10,198 bases of DNA from Clostridiales bacterium (GTDB lineage Bacteria; Bacillota; Clostridia; Lutisporales; Lutisporaceae): positions 1 through 10,198 of the forward strand of contig JAAYKT010000214.1 in the NCBI GenBank assembly GCA_012522255.1, read 5' to 3'. The position numbers and the translations under genes were made by a program. The notes under the pieces are model-generated. The model was not told the origin of the DNA. It searched no databases and was given only the letters and a program-made list of their open reading frames with translations. Below, piece by piece: positions 7,251-10,198 of the stretch; position 1 is the first letter of the stretch; the number at the start of each line of letters is the position of its first letter.

Positions 7251-7280
7251 AAGCCTTGCTAATTTAGCAGGGCTTTTTTT
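7251..7280 (+). terminator. Rho-independent terminator after thymidine kinase
   Basis: A twelve-base-pair stem, AAGCCTTGCTAA (7251-7262) with TTAGCAGGGCTT (7264-7275), contains a single T-G wobble and runs into seven T residues (7274-7280). The loop of one base means the inner A-T pairs will open to form a larger loop. It starts five bases after the kinase stop codon. Confidence 0.9.
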
Positions 7281-7285
7281 ATAAC
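7256..7285 (+). promoter_or_regulatory. Possible promoter for the structured RNA
   Basis: TTGCTA (7256-7261) and TATAAC (7280-7285) are separated by 18 bases, giving 4/6 and 5/6 agreement with sigma-A consensus boxes. Transcription would begin near 7292 and end at the terminator at 7385, yielding an RNA of about 94 nt. The boxes overlap the kinase terminator, so chance is a real possibility. Confidence 0.3.
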
Positions 7286-7300
7286 AAAAATTCAAAAAAT

Positions 7301-7385
7301 CCTGCGGAGTCAGGGAGACGGAATTAAATTCCCGTGAGGGAAACTTATTCCGATCAAAGCCCGGGTGAAAACACTCGGGCTTTTT
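7301..7385 (+). ncRNA. Candidate structured small RNA or leader element, family unknown
   Basis: This segment has no ORF and is almost fully foldable. CCTG (7301-7304) pairs with CAGG (7311-7314). CGGAAT (7319-7324) pairs with ATTCCG (7347-7352), enclosing a second helix TTCCC/GGGAA (7329-7333 with 7338-7342) capped by GTGA. The internal loop between the two helices is TAAA/ACTT, purine-rich on one side. A strong terminator hairpin follows at 7357-7385. Such a layout of compact helices, internal loop and terminator fits a small regulatory RNA or an attenuator/riboswitch-like leader. I compared it by eye with remembered consensus motifs (c-di-GMP, fluoride, preQ1, purine, T-box, hammerhead, twister) and saw no match. 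A coincidental set of short stems next to a terminator is the main alternative. Confidence 0.45.
7357..7385 (+). terminator. Rho-independent terminator, strong GC stem
   Basis: AAGCCCGGGTG (7357-7367) pairs with CACTCGGGCTT (7372-7382) through an AAAA loop, with one G-T wobble, followed by a T-run to 7385. No gene ends between this and the kinase terminator, so it must end some other transcript, most simply the candidate RNA just upstream. Confidence 0.85.
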
Positions 7386-7390
7386 AATAT

Positions 7391-7562
7391 ATAAATAATT
7401 TCATGGGTTATTTATACCGTGAAAGAAAAAATGGAAAATAATAATAGCCTAGAATATACATTCTAGGAAAAAATGCTTTGCAATGCAATAAATAATGTCT
7501 TAGAATTGTAACATAAACGTATAAATAAAATGTCCTAGAATAAAACCATTTCACGGTAGAAT
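7391..7562. repeat. AT-rich region with clustered inverted and direct repeats
   Basis: This non-coding stretch of 220 bases (7386-7605 in all) holds three repeat types. CCTAGAAT (7448-7455) and ATTCTAGG (7460-7467) form a perfect palindrome around ATAC; CTTAGAAT (7499-7506) and CCTAGAAT (7534-7541) repeat the half-site. TTTCATGGGT (7399-7408), TACCGTGAAA (7415-7424) and TTTCACGGTA (7549-7558) are a second family; the last two are exact reverse complements that bracket the region. ATAAATAA occurs at 7391-7398, 7488-7495 and 7521-7528, the latter two each followed by TGTC(T/C)TAGAAT. Such clustering suggests binding sites for one or two dimeric DNA-binding proteins: an operator set for the downstream phage-like genes, or a replication/partition or transfer-origin site. 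Confidence 0.65.
7478..7506 (+). promoter_or_regulatory. Possible sigma-A promoter within the repeat region
   Basis: TTGCAA (7478-7483) and TAGAAT (7501-7506) are spaced by 17 bases and match 4/6 and 5/6 of the -35 and -10 consensus. The -10 box coincides with the CTTAGAAT repeat, so a protein bound to that repeat would block the promoter. It would drive the zinc-ribbon gene and the overlapping genes after it. Confidence 0.4.
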
Positions 7563-7605
7563 TAATACATAAGAGTTAAGCCCATAAAGAAGGAGGGTAT
7601 TGAAT

Positions 7606-7803
7606 ATGAAAAACTGTCCAAATTGCGGTAGCAAAAAAATATATCAGGAAGTTAGCATCATAGCAAAACAGATTGTAAGTACCGGTAAGATATTTGATGT
7701 CGACAAAGAAAATATAGATAACATTTTGGAACCCTATTATTGCAAAGATTGTGGATGGTCAGATTTGCAGACTGTATGGAATAAGTCTACTAAACATGTG
7801 TAA
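7606..7803 (+). CDS. Small zinc-ribbon protein, 65 aa
   Basis: The protein has two CxxC knuckles, CPNCG (4-8) and CKDCG (46-50), spaced as in zinc ribbons that bind one Zn(II). Between them lies a mixed segment with IAKQIVSTGKIFDVDKENID. Such proteins are frequent in phages and mobile elements; some bind nucleic acid and others mediate protein contacts, and nothing here decides. The start is ATG 7606, eight bases after AAGGAGGG (7590-7597); the TTG at 7600 is too near that site. It is the first gene after the repeat-rich region, hence a candidate for the regulated first gene of the operon. Confidence 0.75.
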   Translation: MKNCPNCGSKKIYQEVSIIAKQIVSTGKIFDVDKENIDNILEPYYCKDCGWSDLQTVWNKSTKHV

Positions 7804-7836
7804 AAAGAGAGTGAAAAGAGCGAAGGGGGTTATCGA

Positions 7837-7890
7837 ATGGAATTTATAAACAAAGAAAAGTCCTACCGTCATTGTGGGAAGCAGTTGTAG
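7837..7890 (+). other. 17-codon ORF, possible 5' fragment of an amber-interrupted gene
   Basis: This ORF has a good start: GAAGGGGG at 7822-7829, seven bases before ATG 7837. It encodes MEFINKEKSYRHCGKQL and stops at TAG (7888-7890). The same frame then continues AAT ATG into the 68-aa ORF at 7894 without another stop. It may therefore be the 5' end of one 87-codon gene broken by a nonsense codon, or a short leader peptide whose translation feeds the next ORF. The C and H residues in YRHCGKQL recall half a zinc ribbon. Confidence 0.4.
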
Positions 7891-7893
7891 AAT

Positions 7894-8100
7894 ATGTGTC
7901 ACAAATATCGCAATATCAACACAGGACAAATAATCAATGCCCGGGATGAAGCATTAGAAATACTCAAAGAGGCATGGGCGAAGCAAAAAGCTTTAGAAAA
8001 TAGATCAGGTTTTAACGAATTTATTAAACCATCAGAAACAGAGCTAATCGAATATGGTTGTGTATATTTCGATGAAGATGAAGAATGGGAAAAGATTTAG
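7894..8100 (+). CDS. Hypothetical acidic protein, 68 aa, no own ribosome-binding site
   Basis: The product has a beta-like N-terminus YRNINTGQII, an alpha-helical stretch ARDEALEILKEAWAKQKAL (about 17-35) and an acidic end, VYFDEDEEWEKI. I do not recognise the family; small phage proteins often share this strand-helix pattern. The ATG at 7894 follows the TAG stop of the 17-codon ORF by three bases, in the same frame, and lacks a Shine-Dalgarno sequence at proper spacing. Expression would thus depend on re-initiation after that stop or on readthrough. The next small ORF starts inside its last 23 bases. The coding pattern is convincing; whether it is intact or a remnant is unresolved. Confidence 0.55.
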   Translation: MCHKYRNINTGQIINARDEALEILKEAWAKQKALENRSGFNEFIKPSETELIEYGCVYFDEDEEWEKI

Positions 8101-8200
8101 TAAGGGGTTTCCGTGGCGGCAATCCGATAGAGAAATAGTTGAGAAGCTGAAACAACAGCCAATTAGCGGGGAGAACTATCGAAGGAGGCGGATTGTATGA
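8078..8200 (+). CDS. Tiny basic ORF, 40 aa, overlapping both neighbours
   Basis: This ORF fills the gap between two genes: it starts at ATG 8078 inside the end of the previous gene and its TGA (8198-8200) overlaps the next ATG (8197). The product is rich in Arg and Lys, with FPWRQSDREIVEKLKQQPI (11-29) and a C-terminal ENYRRRRIV (32-40). That suggests a short helical nucleic-acid-binding peptide. There is no clear ribosome-binding site, so translation would be coupled to the upstream gene. Evidence is limited to its protein-like composition and end-to-end overlaps, a pattern typical of phage-style operons. Confidence 0.45.
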   Translation: MKNGKRFSKGFPWRQSDREIVEKLKQQPISGENYRRRRIV

Positions 8201-8310
8201 TGAAATACAAAGTAGAAGTTGGGTCGCTTTGTACCAGGCATATAAGGCAGATGTCGCAGAAGTTCTGCATCCACCGGAATGAAATGATAGTAATCAAAGG
8301 AGGTGTATGA
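8197..8310 (+). CDS. Small hypothetical protein, 37 aa
   Basis: A strong ribosome-binding site, AAGGAGG at 8182-8188, lies eight bases before ATG 8197. The protein begins MMKYKVEVGSL, a beginning I associate with small phage proteins of strand-rich fold, and continues with basic residues to IVIKGGV. Its codons for KGGV overlap the ribosome-binding site of the next gene, and the two overlap by ATGA (8307-8310), indicating coupled translation. A different frame (about 8193-8268, ending LHPPE) also reads protein-like, so a past frameshift in a longer gene is possible. Confidence 0.55.
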   Translation: MMKYKVEVGSLCTRHIRQMSQKFCIHRNEMIVIKGGV

Positions 8311-8678
8311 TAGTAAACGCATTAGAATTAAACTTTAACGAAATTCCCCCGTCAGTCAATGTCTATATGCGTTGGCATTGGACAAAACGCAAGAATGTAA
8401 CAGAAATGTGGCATTGGCTGGTTAAGGCTGCGCTCAAGGGGGAAAAACCCCAATTCAAACATCCCGTTGTAAGATCTGAATACTACTTCACTGATAACAG
8501 GGAACGCGACACCGGTAATTACATACCCAAGTTTGCCATAGATGCCCTGGTCAAAGAAGGCGTTATTACAGGGGATTCCTGTAAACACATCAAAGAGATG
8601 ATGCCAGAGATATATTTAAAACAATCAAAGAAGCAATTCAAACTTATAATAGAAGAAGGAGAGGATGAGAATAAGTAA
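8307..8678 (+). CDS. rusA: RusA-family Holliday-junction resolvase
   Basis: This 123-aa protein shows the RusA pattern: an N-terminal IPPSVNVYMRWHWTKR (13-28), and the central RERDTGNYIPKFAIDAL (65-81) followed by KEGVITGDS (83-91). RusA enzymes are small dimeric endonucleases that cut four-way DNA junctions; phages and prophages use them to resolve recombination and replication intermediates. In E. coli RusA (numbers recalled) the metal-binding aspartates are D70, D72 and D91, with K76. Here D68, K75 and D90 are present, but the position of D72 is Gly70, where DxDN is usual. Activity may be reduced or the metal site may differ. The length is normal. AAAGGAGGTG ends close to the ATG, so spacing is short, but the gene is also coupled by ATGA overlap to the gene before. 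Confidence 0.8.
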   Translation: MIVNALELNFNEIPPSVNVYMRWHWTKRKNVTEMWHWLVKAALKGEKPQFKHPVVRSEYYFTDNRERDTGNYIPKFAIDALVKEGVITGDSCKHIKEMMPEIYLKQSKKQFKLIIEEGEDENK

Positions 8679-9165
8679 CATAGTAAATTTATTTCAAAAA
8701 GAAAAACCCGTGTTAAAGCCCCTAACAACCAAAGATATAATTGAAGAAGCAACCTTAGTAACTGCAGAATTAATGGACATGGATTATTGTCTTACCTCAG
8801 TCAACTCGTCACTTGAAATTTATGATGAGATTCTTGAAGCATACCACTATACCTTGTGGGAGAAGCCAGACAACAGTTTATTATGCACGGCATTTTTTGA
8901 GCTGCGCCAAACAGCTGACAGTTTAAATAAACTACATAGCGATTTAGTGTATCGTTGTTTTGAGGCATGGAATAAAGTGCTTAAAAGCCCCGATGCACAA
9001 AAACATTTTTGGGGAAGGGAGTCACAAATAAAAAGCAAAGATTTGGAACAAGTGTTTAGCATTGTATTTTCCACTATGATTGCAATGGAATATGATTCAA
9101 CCCCTGAAACATCGGTAAATAGTTTTAAAATCGAATTATTGAAATGTTTGGAAAGAGATATATAG
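8665..9165 (+). CDS. Hypothetical helical protein, 166 aa
   Basis: I do not recognise this protein. It is predicted by eye to be mostly alpha-helical: an N-terminal basic segment (NIVNLFQKEKPVLKP), then long amphipathic helices from TTKDIIEEATLVTAELMDMD (22-41) onward, through FFELRQTADSLNKLHSDLVYRC (about 78-99), a WNKVLKSPDAQKHFWG stretch, and a C-terminal helix ending LLKCLERDI. It has no membrane segment, signal peptide or metal motif. It overlaps rusA by 14 nt, with AAGGAG just upstream of the ATG, and ends 15 nt before the recombinase start. Position in a DNA-processing operon suggests, but does not show, a related role. Confidence 0.7.
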   Translation: MRISNIVNLFQKEKPVLKPLTTKDIIEEATLVTAELMDMDYCLTSVNSSLEIYDEILEAYHYTLWEKPDNSLLCTAFFELRQTADSLNKLHSDLVYRCFEAWNKVLKSPDAQKHFWGRESQIKSKDLEQVFSIVFSTMIAMEYDSTPETSVNSFKIELLKCLERDI

Positions 9166-9180
9166 AGTCAGGAGGGCGCA

Positions 9181-10062
9181 ATGGACGCATATATTAAATA
9201 CTTGGAAACGGAGAATAAAAGCCCTAAGACTATAACTACATATATACACACAGTGAAGGAGTTCATGCAGTGGTATTCGGAATCCAATGGTGAGTTTATA
9301 TTGAAAAACATAACACCGTTGGATGTTAAGGATTTTCTGTCATGGCTTAACACCACAAAAAAACAATCAACAAGCACTATAAATAAAAAGGCCGGGGGGC
9401 TTAAAAGTTACTTCAACTATATGTTGAACGAAGCGGAATTGATAACAGTCGACCCGACAGCCAAAGTAAAATACAAGAAGATATCTAAATTGGAGCTTGC
9501 CCCCCGGTGGTTGACCCGCAGCGAACAGGCAAGGTTGCTGCATGAAATAAACAAAACAAAAAACACCAACAAAAGATTGAGGGATTATGCTATTGCTCAA
9601 ACTATGTTGCAGATCGGATTGAGGGTATTTGAAGTGGCAGCACTTAATGTAGAAGATATAAATATACGGAAGAATATACTGACAGTACGCTCCGGTAAAG
9701 GCGATAAAATGGCATTATTGCCAATGAACAAAGACCTGGTACGGGCATTGTTGGGCTATATGCCGGTACGGCCAGATGTGGCAAATGAAAGTCTATTCAT
9801 ATCCAATAAAGGTGGCCGATACAGCGAAAGAGGGATACAATATCAGTTTAGAAATTACTTTGATCGGGCCAATCTACCAGACACGACCTTACATTCATTA
9901 AGGCACACTTTTTGCAAAAACCTTTTGGATTCGGGGGTTGATTTAACTGTAGTAGCTCAGTTGGCAAGGCATGAAAGTTTGGAAACCACAAGAATGTATT
10001 TAACACCGAGCAAAACGGATCTGATGCTTGCAGTAAATAAAATTAGTGAGGAGGATGATTAA
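9181..10062 (+). CDS. XerC/XerD-type tyrosine recombinase
   Basis: This 293-aa protein is a tyrosine recombinase, which cuts and rejoins DNA at specific sites through a 3'-phosphotyrosine. The N-terminal SAM-like core-binding domain (1 to about 88) has the usual YIKYLETENKSPKTITTY opening. The catalytic domain (about 107-290) contains R148 (GLRVFE), K173 or K176 in SGKGDK, H238-S-L-R241, H264 (ARHES) and Y273 (TTRMYL), so the R-K-H-R-H-Y set is complete. Size and absence of an N-terminal arm-binding domain fit Xer-like enzymes more than phage integrases of the lambda type. On a mobile element it may resolve plasmid multimers or integrate the element. No att or dif-like site was recognised. 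AGGAGGG lies four bases before ATG. The next small gene overlaps its stop as TAATG. Confidence 0.92.
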   Translation: MDAYIKYLETENKSPKTITTYIHTVKEFMQWYSESNGEFILKNITPLDVKDFLSWLNTTKKQSTSTINKKAGGLKSYFNYMLNEAELITVDPTAKVKYKKISKLELAPRWLTRSEQARLLHEINKTKNTNKRLRDYAIAQTMLQIGLRVFEVAALNVEDINIRKNILTVRSGKGDKMALLPMNKDLVRALLGYMPVRPDVANESLFISNKGGRYSERGIQYQFRNYFDRANLPDTTLHSLRHTFCKNLLDSGVDLTVVAQLARHESLETTRMYLTPSKTDLMLAVNKISEEDD

Positions 10063-10181
10063 TGGGTTTAGCAATTTTGTATTACAACAATGATGAGTTA
10101 GTGGAGATAAAAAAAGTCCCATTTCGGGGAGAGGGAGAAGAAACCGAGACAATAAAAGTCGAAAAAGAAGAAAGCGCATAA
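10062..10181 (+). CDS. Small acidic protein, 39 aa, coupled to the recombinase
   Basis: The ATG at 10062 shares its A with the recombinase stop (TAATG), and GAGGAGG at 10049-10055 lies within the recombinase gene at suitable spacing. The product starts with a hydrophobic strand MGLAILYY and continues into a highly charged tail of E and K (GEGEETETIKVEKEESA). I do not recognise it. The tight coupling suggests a gene rather than chance, perhaps an accessory protein of the recombinase. Confidence 0.55.
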   Translation: MGLAILYYNNDELVEIKKVPFRGEGEETETIKVEKEESA

Positions 10182-10194
10182 AGGCAAAAAGCCT
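10182..10194 (+). terminator. Short hairpin after the last gene, possibly incomplete
   Basis: AGGC and GCCT pair around an AAAAA loop right after the stop codon at 10181. The stem is four base pairs and no T-run is visible before the window ends, so it is only a weak terminator candidate. Confidence 0.2.
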
Positions 10195-10198
10195 ATAG

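Noticed and set aside
7391..7562. CRISPR array
   Set aside because: The repeats are short (8-10 bases), irregularly spaced and partly inverted, without uniform spacers.
7888..7890. TAG read as pyrrolysine or a recoded sense codon
   Set aside because: Several intact genes in this window end in TAG (for example at 1342, 8100 and 9165), and no pyrrolysine machinery is visible.
7815..7974. Alternative reading frame containing SLWEAVVEYVSQISQY
   Set aside because: It reads protein-like but has no start codon with a ribosome-binding site and conflicts with the better-supported ORFs at 7837 and 7894.
9181..10198. Attachment site or tRNA next to the recombinase
   Set aside because: No tRNA-like cloverleaf or long direct repeat could be found by eye in the window.

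Overview
The window looks like part of a mobile genetic element from a low-GC Gram-positive bacterium, most likely of the Clostridia. The grounds are AT-leaning codon use, near-consensus AGGAGG ribosome-binding sites before most genes, short intergenic gaps, and a Firmicutes-style type IV secretion (T4SS) gene set. The host call is inference from style. Every supported gene is on the + strand.

Region 1 (1-6653) begins with the 3' part of an SF2 helicase gene cut by the window edge. A compact T4SS operon follows without a visible break: a 56-aa membrane protein, a VirB2-like pilin with signal peptide, a PrgI/VirB3-like protein, a membrane-anchored protein resembling the N-terminal half of VirB4, the VirB4 ATPase (intact Walker A and B), a large VirB6/TrbL-like polytopic protein with a secreted beta-rich N-terminal domain, and a second small VirB2-like protein. 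A strong intrinsic terminator closes it. These genes would supply the pilus subunit(s), inner channel and energising ATPase of a conjugation-type machine. No coupling protein (VirD4), relaxase, VirB8-like protein or cell-wall hydrolase is visible.

Region 2 (6660-7385) holds a divergent thymidine kinase gene between two terminators. Immediately behind it is a densely base-paired stretch of about 85-95 nt with its own terminator, a candidate small structured RNA that I cannot assign to a known family.

Region 3 (7386-7605) is an AT-rich non-coding stretch with inverted and direct repeats (CCTAGAAT/ATTCTAGG, TTTCACGGTA/TACCGTGAAA, ATAAATAA). It is either an operator-rich promoter region for the genes to its right or a replication/maintenance site.

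Region 4 (7606-10198) is a tightly packed, phage-like run of small genes: a zinc-ribbon protein, an ORF interrupted by or following an in-frame TAG, two tiny overlapping ORFs, a RusA-family Holliday-junction resolvase with one altered acidic position, an unrecognised 166-aa protein, a XerC/D-type tyrosine recombinase with all catalytic residues, and a 39-aa acidic protein overlapping its stop codon. Together the window suggests a conjugative plasmid, ICE or phage-plasmid hybrid: T4SS genes for transfer, and helicase, resolvase, recombinase and thymidine kinase for element DNA metabolism and maintenance.
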